Part shown: piece after piece, positions 12,013 to 22,831 of the stretch | Layout: every line of letters starts with the position of its first letter | Position numbering within the stretch: position 1 is the first letter of the stretch | Source of the DNA: Macrothele yani | Lineage: Eukaryota > Arthropoda > Arachnida > Araneae > Macrothelidae | Direction: 5' to 3' | NCBI GenBank assembly: GCA_039090855.1 | Contig: CM076997.1 | Coordinates: 163,834,709 to 163,898,708, forward strand | DNA length: 64,000 nt | Notes under the pieces: model-generated | Told to the model about the DNA's origin: nothing | The model's input: the letters and a program-made list of their open reading frames with translations, nothing else | Databases searched by the model: none | Made by a program: the position numbers and the translations under genes

Positions 12013-13788
12013 TACGGTGGTGAACAAAATATGGACATTATTTTGAAAATTTCATGTTTTGCAAATTTGCAGGCTTAAAAGGAAATGCTATATTTCACTA
12101 AATACAAATAATTATATATTAATCGAAAGAGAATTTAATGCTGAATTCAATATAAAATACAGAATTCAAATATCTGCAGTACAAAAAAGTTATGCCTAAC
12201 TTAGTCTTAAAAACAAAACAGGTGTGATTCAGTCAAGAAGCGGAATGGGAGTGCAAACCCTACTGGCCAATAACAGTTCTTGGTTTAGGTACCAGTAAAA
12301 TGGCAGTACCTGAGATACATCATATGTCAAGTTGGAAAAAGTCAGTTTTGATGTGTTATGCTGTCTCTTCTGTGGAACAAAGCGGTTATCGGCGTAAGTG
12401 AAGCGCAGTTCGACTATGTGTCCATACTTTTAGTATTGCTTGAAATTTAAAGTGTAGATAATAAACAAAACAATGACACCAAAGAAAAGAATTGCCTGGA
12501 CACCCACGAAAAGAAGCGGGATTGCTGTAATATGTGAATTGGGTCTTTCCTATGCTGAAATTTCAAGGAAAGTAGGTGGGACAGTGACGACATGCGGAGT
12601 ACGAAAGTGGTATTTACGTTATCAGGAAACAAATTCACTAAAAACCAAAGCAGGAAAAGTGCACAAAATCTGCCGATGACAGAATAATAAAAAAAGATGT
12701 GTATCAAGAACAGAAGAATTACATTTGATGTCAACAGAAGTGAACTGGGGGAAATTGGTAATTCTGTCAGTTCATAAACAATAAGAAGACTCTCAGATGG
12801 TCTAGGGACCAATAAAATGGCAGTACCTGGTAAGAGGTAGGTTTCGAGAAAAAAATCCAAATCTGAATCAACAGAAGGGCAAGAAACGACTGCAGTGGGC
12901 AAAAGAACACATTGGATGGACAGAAGGTCAGTGGAAGCAAGTTATTTGGAGTGACGAAAGTAAGATATCGTTATTTGACAGTGATGGGCCAAAAATGTGA
13001 GACATCGTGTGGAAGAAGAGCTACATCCTGACTTCATGGAAGCAAATGTAAAACATCCAATAAGCGTTATCATTTGGGCATGAATAATAGTAGATGGTGT
13101 TGGTATACTTCTTGTAATCGACGGTTCTCTGAACCCAAGAAAATAATTTGCCACCATCATCGAACCAAACCTGCTGCCTTCCATCAGGTATTTCTTTCCC
13201 AACAATGCACAATTTCTTTTTCAGCAGGATTCAGCTCTCTGACACACAGAACAAATATGCAAACAGTAGTTCACAGCAAAAGGCATCCCATTGTTGACCT
13301 GGCAAAGAAACAGCCTGACCTATACCCGATAGAAAATTGGAGGTACAGTTTGAAAAACCTTTTACAAATGAGGCGTCCATCAAATAAAAGGCAAGCAATG
13401 GAGGCTATAATTGCTTCCGGGCACCACGTAATAGCAACGGCAGAGCTTCAAACACTTGTTGGCTCAAAGAAACGTCACTGTGTTGCTGTTCTATACAATA
13501 AATAAAGGCTACCCTACTAAATACTGATAGTGCATTGCAAGCGTAAGTATCTAATATCACTCTATCGGATTGTAATGTAGATTTATCATGATTGCAGTAT
13601 TCGTAGCATAACTGGTTTTTTATACTGCAGACATTTGAATTTGCTTTTTGTATTGAATTCGGCATTAATTTTTTTTCAGTTGATATATAAACCTTTGCAT
13701 TTAGTGAAACATAAAATTTCCTATAAGCATGCAATTTTGCGGAACATGAAATTTTCAAAAAGTGTCCATAACTTTGGCCACCACTGTA
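12013..13788 (+). mobile_element. Tc1-like element with ~190 bp terminal inverted repeats
   Basis: The left end, starting TACGGTGGTGAACAAAATAT, is matched in inverse by the right end, whose complement starts TACAGTGGTGGCCAAAGTTA. Similarity continues for about 190 bp on each side with scattered differences (shared blocks GAAAATTTCATGTT, TTTCACTAAAT, CTGCAGTA). TA dinucleotides bound both ends, as expected for Tc1/mariner target sites. The element is about 1.78 kb and encloses a plus-strand transposase relic. Such long inverted repeats occur in several Tc1-like families. Confidence 0.9.
12473..13530 (+). pseudogene. Tc1-like transposase relic
   Basis: The first segment, from ATG 12473, has the helix-turn-helix region (KRSGIAVICELGLSYAEIS) and runs into a stop near 12677. 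A middle segment contains WAKEHIGWTEGQWKQVIWSD, with the catalytic Asp of the IWSDES motif, near 12895-12960. The last segment (about 13290-13510) contains DLYPIENWR, which matches the usual SPDLNPIENLW block with the third catalytic Glu, then the C-terminal LVGSKKRHCVAVL block. Multiple frameshifts separate these parts, and the region with the first catalytic Asp is not recognisable, probably deleted around 12700-12830. The protein cannot be functional. Confidence 0.85.
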
Positions 13789-13847
13789 AATGAAGAATGA
13801 TCAACTTATCATGGAATTAGAGTGCATAGGTTTAGTTATCCTATCTG

Positions 13848-13945
13848 GCATTCGACTCAGGAATCATCTCGGACGATTGATCTGAAGCCTGCGGCTCAGG
13901 GCACTTGGTGAAAGGACAGAAATGGAGCCTGGATTCCGCCTTCTG
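13848..13945 (+). repeat. Short interspersed repeat, mate at 11447-11540
   Basis: This is the second copy of the repeat at 11447-11540, sharing ordered blocks including GGACGATTGATCTGAAGCC. Confidence 0.6.
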
Positions 13946-14003
13946 TTAAATCAAATTTACTAAGCTAGGAATGGCCAACTCATTATTGCGTTAGAGTTCA
14001 TAG

Positions 14004-14071
14004 GGATAGTTACATTCTGAGACAAAGAAAGAAGTGCAACTTCTTTCTTTGTCTCAGGATGTAACTAATCC
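14004..14071. repeat. Hairpin with ~33 bp arms
   Basis: TAGTTACATTCTGAGACAAA at the left is followed, after a 1-2 base apex near 14037, by its reverse complement ending GTAACTAATCC. One arm has TTCTGAG where the other has CCTGAG; otherwise pairing is complete. There is no coding or tRNA-like content. It resembles the other fold-back structures in this window. Confidence 0.85.
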
Positions 14072-15179
14072 TATGATCTCTAAAGCCATAATGAATAAAT
14101 GGGGAGTGCATAACATTCCAATGTTGGACTCCTCAACAGGTGAACATGTTAGCAACTATGTAGGGTCCACAAGGAGAAGCTTTGGTATAACAGGAACACA
14201 AGTATGATATCCGAAACAACTGCAATAATACGGCCTTATCTAGGAATGTTGCAAATGGAACATTACAACCAGACTGGGCGAATATCGAATATCAGACTGT
14301 TGGACACTCCGGCGTACGTACACTCACTACACTTTGTTGAAAGCCTTTACATTGAAGCCCTGTGGGACAGACGCTGTAATGACAATACACCTGTGGACAT
14401 ATCAAAATGTGGAAAAACCATGTAATTAATTTGAACTCTAAATCATAATAATTAAAACCAATACGTCAATTTGGCAATAGCCTTTTATAATGTATCACAG
14501 TTTTTGTATAACTCTCCGAATGTCCTGATGTTGGAGATTACATGGGTTTGTTTGCTCGGTTGCGATGGTAACAATCACAAACTTGTAACGCCTGAGATCT
14601 TTGCCCGTGGTGCATTGCTGTAATCTTATATATTTGTGCTAGTATTACATAACCTCTGCTCCACCTGATGACGGATTGAATGTCAACCCGAAAGTACTAG
14701 TGGGGTTTTTAACTGTAAATACTCATCTTTTAACATTAAATATCGTACATAGACGGTGTTGTCATTTATGTGATATATTGTACGAAACTGCTTTTATCTT
14801 AAAGGAGTTATTGATCGAAGTTAGATGCAGTCTGTTGTTTTGAGCTCAGTGATTGATGTCGTTTGGTGACGTCTTTCAAGACAAATAAAAAACAAAAAAC
14901 AGTTTGGAAGCCAAGGTACACTTATATCCATTGAATCGTAGACCTTAGACTTAATTTTGTATAATTAAGGCTTTCAGCAACACTAAGTTTTAAAGTTGTC
15001 CGGATTTTACCGTTAAGATAAGTTCACTGAGGTAAGGCTACAAGTCAAGTAGAGATTAAAATTTACAAGCGCTAAGCTTCCAGTCCAAGATGAAAAATTA
15101 AGATGTAAATAAACAACCCATGAAAGCTATACCATCATATACTCGTATGACTCGTGCAAAATGATTAATCCTTTAACAG
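14072..15179. other. Intergenic, nothing firmly recognised
   Basis: Near 14665-14710 a CCTGATGACGGATTGAATGT segment resembles a motif often seen at the 3' ends of arthropod non-LTR or Penelope-like elements. It is too short to classify. Confidence 0.35.
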
Positions 15180-15690
15180 GCTGAACGAATTACAAATGAA
15201 CTGAAATCAGCTCGAACGAAAATATTCGATGTCTAAGAAATGTGACAAACGCCGCTGGAACGAGTGAACCTGTACAACTTAAAGCGTTGCTTTCCCCTTA
15301 GCTTTGTTATTCAAAGCGATAATTTACGGGGATGATTGACACTAATCCTTTCAGGCTGATTGCTTGTGGAAAGTCTTCCAACAATAGCGACCAACCTAAC
15401 GAAGGAAGGAGAAGATGTTTGAGTCAATTGTTGGTACCCAGTGGCATGATGTCCGTCTCCAGGGGACAAGCCCTTCCCTATCGTACCTTGGGTCTCTCTC
15501 CTTAGCTGTGTTATTTAAAGCGTCATTTACGGGAATGATTGATTCTAATCCTTTCTGGATGATTACCTGCAAAAAGTCTTTTAACCATGGCGAAAAACCT
15601 AAGCAAGGAGAAAGAAGATGTTTGAGTCTATTGTTTCTACCCTATGACCGTGCCAGAGGGACTAGCCATTCCCTATTATGTCTCGTATCT
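15180..15690 (+). repeat. Interspersed repeat with internal ~210 bp duplication
   Basis: Two successive versions of one module begin near 15288 and 15500. They share CTTAGCTNTGTTATT, AAAGCG, TTTACGGG, ATGATTGA, CTAATCCTTTC and AGAAGATGTTTGAGTC. A third, single version lies at 44690-44869 with the same order of blocks, and the upstream part (15180-15287) matches 44570-44690 (CTGAAATC, GCTCG, ATATTC, GTCTA). This is therefore a dispersed family, not just a local duplication. No coding capacity was seen. Confidence 0.7.
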
Positions 15691-16019
15691 ATCACGGAAC
15701 AGGGAACAGATAACTAGATGCGAGCGCTTATCAGCTATGAGAGATTCATAGCCAATAATCTGAGATAAGAAGAATGTGGACTTCCGCAGGGGGAAACAAA
15801 TGGTTTTGCCGTAGCTTTTGTAAAACAATGTTGCTATGCAAAAATTCCTATCTGGAGAACGCAGAAATTTTGGGAACTATTTGATTCAGTTCCATCAGCC
15901 GCTTAAAGGGCTAAAAGGTATATTGAGGTCCAGTAAAAAAGCCTATGGAAATGTAACATATCTTTGACTTACAAGGAAAAGGAATTTGCAGAAAAAATGT
16001 CAATTTTTCCGTACATATG

Positions 16020-19000
16020 GAGTCAGGGATGTAAGGTCAGGTGATGCGTAACATCACAGCCTCTCCTTGACAAATGTCAACCCCGCCTTCTCGTGGTACA
16101 TCCTGTTCCCACTAAAGGGGCTCTGACGACCGCCAATAGCGGTATAACTATACCATCGGGATTAGAGGAAATGCTATCCCACACTCGCCAACCCGCTTGG
16201 CCAGCGTGGTGAGTTATGGCCAAACCCCTCCAAAATGACTCCACAACTTAAATCTTCGCCCTCAGTCTCCGGCAGCTGGAATGTACCTGGCTAAGGCAGC
16301 GGCCAGTGCGACATGAAGGCAGAGGGTGCTAAGAATCCCCGGAGGACCGGACTAGGCTGCCATCTGATGCTGACCTTGGCTACATATAACGGACGCTCCC
16401 TATCTTCTGATTCAAGGCTTCTTGAATTGGAAGAGTAACTACAAAGGATCAAGTGGGACATCGTCGGGCTAAGTGAGGTAAGGAGAAAAGGAGAAAATCT
16501 CATTGAACTGAAAAGTGGACATCTCTTCTACTATCGTGGGACAGATACTGGCAGAACTAGTGGTGTTGGATTTATAATAAACAAGAAACTGAAGGATAAA
16601 GTTGTAGAAGTTGAAAGTTCCTCTGCCAGAGCTGCATGACTCGTTATCCAACTCTCGAGAAGATACCAGGCTCAGATTATTCCAACTTATGCACCCACCA
16701 CAAGCCATGCTGAAGAAGAAATTGAAGAATTTTATGTGGAAATTCGTGATCTAAATAATAAAGGTAAGCAGCACTTGAAGATAATTATGGGAGATTTCAA
16801 TGCAAAAATAGGGCAACGGCAACAGAATAAAACTTCAGTAGGTAAATTCGGTCACGGCAACAGAAACCAGCGTGGAAATACTCTCGTAGAGTTTGCAGAG
16901 GCAGAAGGGTTTTTCATCTTGAACTTCTTTTTCAAGAAAAATCCACACAGGAAATGGACATGGAGACATCCAAATGGGACGACAAGTGAAATTGATTTTA
17001 TTATGTGTAACAAAAAATTCGTCATAGAAGACTGCAGTGTGCTAAACAAGTTCAACACAGGCAGTGACCATAGATTGGTGAGATGTAAGATGCACCTCAA
17101 CACTAAACTCGAACGTAGCAAGCTCATAAGACAAACAAAATGTATTGACATAACCAACCTTAAAAAACACCATAATACCTTCAAATTGGAACTGAAGAAC
17201 AGATTCTCTGCTTTAGAAGGCCTAACATCGGAAGAAGTGGATATTTCTGAAGTTAACAGAAAAGTAACCAAAGCTCTTATGGAAACAGCAACAAAATTAG
17301 CTGGGTCTAAGAACAAATTGCATGTGAACAAATTATCAGGAAAAACCAAAATGTTGATGCAAAAAAGAAGAGTGATGAGGACAACTAAAGATGTGACTTC
17401 CAAAGTGGAATATATAGAGCTATGCAAGACAGTACGAAAAAGTATCACTGAAGACGTAAGGAAATTTAACTGTGAACTAGTAAGGAAAGCAATTGAAAAC
17501 TACCAAAGCCTAAAGATAGCAAAGGGACATCTCAGTAAGGGAAAAAAACAGATTATGGCACTGAGAAAAGAAGATGGTTCTGTAACAAGAAATAGAGGCG
17601 AAAGTTTGACAAGAGTGAAAGATTTCTACTCCAAATTATATGAAAGGGATGATACATGTACTCCAGACATCATGAAAGGTACCAGTACCAGAGTTCTTCC
17701 AGTCCTTCCAGCAGAAGTTGCACATGCAATCAAGAACATGAAGCGGGGAAAAGCTCCAGGAGAAGATGGAATACAAGAAGCAAGTGGAGAAATCGAAACA
17801 GTACTCGCCCAAATTTTCACTCGATGCCTTAATGAAGGGAAAATTCCTGAGGATTGGAACAACGCTACAATGATCTTGCTACATAAAAAAGGTGACATTG
17901 AGGATCTCAGGAACTACAGACCTATCAGCCTCCTATCAGTGGTTTACAAAATCTTCACTAAAGTTCTTTCACACCGCTTGAAGGTGACACTGGACATGGC
18001 TCAACCGAGAGAACAAGCTGGATTCAGGAGTGGCTACAGCACAATAGATCATATCCACGTACTGAGAGAACTAATTGAAAGAGCGAGGGAATACGAACTT
18101 CCATTGTGCATGGCTTTTATCGATTATGAAAAAGCCTTTGATTCGGTGAAACCATCAGCAGTTGCAATGGCTCTGAAATCCTGCGGTATTGAAGATGCAT
18201 ACATTAATATTATTAATAACATCTATAAAAATGCAAGTGCAAAGATTCGGCTGTTTGAAAATACAACACACATAAAAATTGGAAAAGGAGTGAGACAAGG
18301 TGACACCATATCTCCGAAGCTCTTTAATGCCACATTGGAAAATGTCTTTCAATCACTGAACTGGGAAAACAATGGGATAAAGATTAATGGAGATTATCTA
18401 ACCCACCTTCGTTTTGCTGATGACATAGTCATTTTTGCAACTACCCCATCAGAGCTACAGAGTATGATCCAGGAACTTGCTGACAAGAGTAAAGAAGTGG
18501 GATTAAAAATGAACTTTCAGAAGACAAAAGTGATGTACAATGCTTTTACAAGAAATGAAGATTTATCGATTGATGGAGAAAAGCTGGAGATAACAGACAC
18601 ATACGTTTATCTTGGACAGCAGATATCAAGTGAGGTTCACATTGATGAAGAAATTAATCGGCGTACAAAACTTGCCAGGAGAGCTTTTGGAAGAAACAAC
18701 ATAATTTTCAAGAGCAATATGCGATTATGTCTTAAAAGAAAAGTGTTTGATCAATGCATCCTTCCAGTGCTTACGTATGGTGCAGAGACGTGGACCTTAG
18801 CTGAAAGAGACATACAAAGGCTGCAGACAACTCAAAGAAGCATGGAGAGGTGCATGCTTGGTGTAACCAGGAGAGTTAAGAAGAACAACTCGTGGATCCG
18901 AAAAATGACAAGAGTGGAAGACATCATGATCAGAGTTAAATCCCTGAAATGGCAATGGGCTGGACATACTGCCAGAAGGACAGACCATCGATGGACAGCC

Positions 19001-19200
19001 GAAATTTTAGATTGGATTCCAAGGGACAGGAAAAGACCCAGAAGAAGACCACATGGAAGATGGGTGGATGAAATTCGAAAGTATGCGGGAGTGACATGGA
19101 GGAGACTGGCACAAGACAGACCGTTGTGGAGGAAACTTGGGGAGACCTTCGTCCAGCAGTGGATTGATAATGGTTGACAATGATGATGATGATGATGGAG
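16020..19200 (+). mobile_element. Near full-length RTE-clade non-LTR retrotransposon
   Basis: The element carries one long endonuclease/reverse-transcriptase frame (16367-19177), a GC-richer 5' region from roughly 16020, and a very short 3' untranslated region ending in a (GAT)n-type tandem tract just after the stop (19184-19198). A short microsatellite tail instead of poly-A is characteristic of RTE elements. The exact 5' end and target duplication were not found. Truncated relatives lie at 50117-50505 and 57677-57732, and a diverged one at 62885-63110. Confidence 0.88.
16367..19177 (+). pseudogene. RTE endonuclease-reverse transcriptase, two in-frame stops
   Basis: An uninterrupted 813-codon frame runs from ATG 16736 to TGA 19177. 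The same frame extends upstream to about 16367 with a normal apurinic-endonuclease start (LATYNGRSL, WDIVGLSEVRRKGEN). It is interrupted by TAA at 16436-16438 and TGA at 16637-16639. Within the open part, numbered from 16736: endonuclease residues GDFNAKIG (about 19-26) and GSDHRLV (about 108), the RT block AFIDYEKAFDSV (about 462), GVRQGDTISP (about 521), and the catalytic FADD box at 560-563. The C-terminal block has WQWAGH and RWVDEIRKYAG. Absence of frameshifts over 2.8 kb suggests a fairly recent insertion. It cannot make a complete endonuclease without readthrough. The family match (RTE/BovB-like) is strong. Confidence 0.9.
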
Positions 19201-19984
19201 TCATAATGCGAGCCCGCATGACCAAAATATTCCATTACTACTATTTCTTGTTATTTATTTTAGCACTGTTTTTGCTGAGTTAGCAAGTATATGGGAATTC
19301 ATATATTTTAACTAAGCAAATGATAAACAGGCGGAGTACAATATACTTAGTGTATTGACTTTACGTATTGTATTAACTAAACCAGACGTCAAATCCTAAA
19401 ATTAGCCCTAAATCTTTAAGGTTATTATATGACCTTTAAATCCTGTGTTGTACCACGGATAGCAGAAACCCAATTTCGATTCTGTCATCCACAAATCAGT
19501 CGCAAGATGTAATGCCGCACAATTTGCGCTATGTAACTTCCAAGAGGATACTGGAATTACCGTTAGGGATTTCAATTTTGAATGGGTTGATTACTCAACA
19601 TCGCGGTAGAGCAGATGAATAGGACTGCTCAAACCCGAATGTGCTTTAACGTAAATCTCCGTGTTCATATATATTAATTACAGTTCATTTACAGAAGTGA
19701 AATTCAAATGCTAGCAATATCCCACGTTCATTATAAACGCAATACGAATAAAACTTGAAACATTTCATTTGCTTGGAACTATTAGGATAGAGGAGCTGAA
19801 TAAATATTTCTAACGATTTTAATAAAATGCTTTGTATTCGCTGAGGAGAAGCTTTCCGGCGGAAAAATCTTTGGAATTTGCTAGCAATTTACCACATGTT
19901 TAGATGCTTGTATGTAGAGCTGTCTCTTCTCGTGTCTTTGCTCTTTCATAGAAATTGCACGTTGGAAGTAAATTAAAGTAACAA
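19201..19984. other. Intergenic, nothing recognised
   Basis: No recognisable feature between the RTE tail and the repeat that starts near 19985. Confidence 0.45.
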
Positions 19985-20235
19985 TAACATTCGGAATGAT
20001 TTGGAAGCTTCATTGAATAGTGGTAATTTCACAAATTTGCGTAGCTCACATTTTCCCACAACGTAACACATAAAACGAAGAAGACAAAGTAAAACATCTT
20101 CATGAAACGCACACCAATTGGAAAATGGTCATCATTCACAAATTCCTTATTTACGCGTTTTCCTTTAATTTATTAACATTAAACAATACGCGAGTGTTAC
20201 CTATTAGAAACTTACACTCGTAATAAAAACAGAGC
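19985..20235 (+). repeat. Left copy of a ~250 bp direct repeat (mate at 29280-29545)
   Basis: Both copies share TTCATTGAAT, GTGGTAATTTCAC/ATGGTGATTTAAC, GCTCACATT, CCCACAACGTA, TGAAAC, ACACCA and CTCGTAATAA in order, at about 75% identity by eye. The copies lie just outside, or overlapping, the two ends of the composite Tc1 element at 20213-29251. This could be an old tandem duplication or two members of an interspersed family. Confidence 0.65.
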
Positions 20236-20338
20236 ACCTGAAAGGATTCGAACTACAACTTTGAATTTTACAGGATGTGCTAATCAGGCAATATCGGAGA
20301 AATGATTAGCCTTTCGGCGTCATAAGTGCATGCGATTT

Positions 20339-20769
20339 AGATCGCACAACATCACAGACCAGAATAGATCGCACAATATCACAGACCAGAATAGAACGCG
20401 CAACATCACAGACTAGAATAGATCCCACAACACCACAAAGCAGAATAGATCGCGCAACATCACAGACCAGAATAGATTGCACAACATCACATATCAGAAT
20501 AAATCGCGCAACATCACAGACCAGGATAGATCGCGCTACATCACACATCAGGATAGATCGCGCAACATCACAGACCAGGATAGATCGCGCAACATCACAG
20601 ACCAGAATAGATCACGCAACATCACAGACCAGAATAGATCGCGCAACATCACAGGCCAGAATAGATCCCACAACATCACAGACCAGAAGAGATCGCGCAA
20701 CATCACAGACCAGAATAGATCGCCCAACCTCACAGAACAGAATATATCGCGCAACATCACAAACCGGAA
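20339..20769. repeat. 27 bp minisatellite, 16 copies
   Basis: The unit is close to AGATCGCGCAACATCACAGA plus CCAGAAT. Sixteen consecutive copies of exactly 27 bp fit between these coordinates, with a few substitutions each and no indels. Because 27 is a multiple of three and the unit has no stop in some frames, it creates artificial repeat peptides on both strands (RNITDQNRS on plus, CDVARSILV on minus). I do not regard these as genes. It lies inside the 5' non-coding part of the Tc1 element. Confidence 0.95.
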
Positions 20770-22653
20770 ACTGGCCGTTTTGCTGCTAGAGGCTCCCCGT
20801 CTTTACGTAAGATAGTCGCACAGTAAGGTGACCAGACGTTCTCCTTTTCTACGGACAGCCCTCAATTTCAGTGCTTCATCGTCAATTCCGTAAAAACTGA
20901 TTGAGGACTTCAAATATCCTCAATTTCTGACTTTTTGTTCTCAATTTTGGAAATTTCCCAAGAAAACTGTAATAGGAAAAAAATATGTTAAACAAGTCAT
21001 AGAACTCAATTAAATCTACCGATTGCAACAACTTTAGCATCAATTAATTGGTTATTTAATTGCAAGAAAATGGTCTCATAAAGGTATGCAACTATTTTCT
21101 GAAGAGGTTGAATTTTATCTTGAATTAAGTTATTAATAGAAATCAGGAAATATTAATTGAATACATGCCATCCCATAATCATGGTGTCAGGAAAGCGCCA
21201 AGCGGCGGTTCAACGGGTGAAAAGCACCCGGGTGTCGTGTTCCGGGGCGGCAGCAGGGGCGGACTGGGTAGGCAGGCCCCATTATAATTCTGAAAAATAA
21301 ATACAAATGTTCTTCTGTGTTGCACCATGCGTATGAAAGAAAATTGTTATACTGTAAATACAAGTTGCTTACCCCGTAACGTCTTAAAAAGAAAATAAAA
21401 GACCGTGCCAAATGTTCTGTACGCCAAACAGTTTTTTATGCTACCCCTTACCCCTGACTTTCTAAGTTAAGTTCCCTCCCTTTCGACGGATTTACGGTAT
21501 CGCACCTGACGTTTGCTAATTGTAGTTAATTGCCGTAAAACGGGTGTTTTCCGCTGGTGCGTAACCCCGTATGTCCTGGAGACTGTTCTGAAAGCGATAC
21601 CCCTTGGGAAAAGTATCCCATGAAAAGCAGCAGAACTCCAATGCCAGAGCAAAACTTTGTTCGTTGGCATTAACATGCAAGCGAGTTAGGCGAAGTAGGA
21701 AGTGTGTTTTTCTACTAAGACACCGGAAGATTGTCACGGATCCTCAGCAGGCTATTACGATACAGATACACGTGTCCCTTTGAGTTCTCTTTCAAGACGC
21801 CCAAAGACCGGCACCGGGGTATGGGGAGGGGTGTAGTGTTGTTTCTCTTTTTTTCGGCGTTTGTAATTCCTAAGCTCATTCTTCCGCAACCCTTTGCCTG
21901 GTCACTATAGTAAGTACTGTCTCATGCCCCAACCATTGCTGAGATTTCTTGATTTTGGTTTCACTCTTTGAGTTAACAGCGGGAAAATATTTGAACTGCG
22001 CTGTTTCAGTTGGAAATATATATATATTTTTATTACTTCAGCAACAGGACTTCATGTATAATTGTAAAGTCCTTCGTTAGAATAGACATACCGCATTAGG
22101 AATTTGCATAAGAAAATGGAGTAACATTAAGAAAAAATTCTAAAACCAAGAAAAGGGCGGAGCCATAAGAGCTAAGTAGAGGAAACAGAAGGGTTTGAGA
22201 AAAAGTTCCTATGAAGAGAAACCTGTAGTATCTTAATGAGTAAGTGGTACAAATCAGAACAACAGCATGGAATCAATAACACAAAAATTTTCCTTTTGTA
22301 ATCTCAAAAATTTAATTTTTTAATCTGTGACAGAGAACCCGAAATTTGTTGTTGCATAAGTTAAATCTTTAAGGTACACCCATGGGTGCCCATATAGAGG
22401 GGCAAGAGGAGGCATTTTCCCTCCCCTGAAAATCGGACGATGCTCTTTCTGTACTTGGAAAGTATTACAGAGATTTTCGCGATAACACCTATTGCTATTT
22501 TTTTCTGTAGAACTTATTAGCGATGCATGTGTAAAAATAAGATAAACTTTAGGAATTTCTCCAAAATAGAAACGAAAATTTACAGAAGGAAGTAATGAAA
22601 TTTCCTATTGTTGTTGGAGAACAGTGTACATACAGTATGGAAAAGCATGAAAG

Positions 22654-22831
22654 CAGGGCCTGATTTACGGAAGTGCATTCGGGGCACGTGCTAAGGGCCC
22701 CGAACTTTTGAAGGCCTCCCTAAAATATAGTTATGTATTACTTGCTTTGCATGAAACTGATTCCCATGGGATGCCGCCCCCTTCCTGAAAGCCTCTTGCC
22801 CAGGGCCCTAAATAGTCTAAGTCGGTCCCTG
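22654..22831. mobile_element. hAT-type MITE, 178 bp
   Basis: It starts CAGGGCCTGATTTACGG; the complement of its right end starts CAGGGACCGACTTAGAC. Subterminal GGGCCC and GGGGCA blocks are typical of hAT miniatures. Flanking 8 bp are CATGAAAG (22646-22653) and TATGAAAG (22832-22839), matching at 7 of 8. No coding capacity; it would depend on an autonomous hAT. Confidence 0.85.

Noticed and set aside
16852..17448. 198-codon minus-strand frame opposite the RTE
   Set aside because: It is the antisense shadow of the long RTE frame, which has clear EN and RT motifs.
20306..20815. Long repeat-peptide reading frames on both strands
   Set aside because: They are translations of the 27 bp minisatellite; the period is a multiple of three, so open frames arise automatically.
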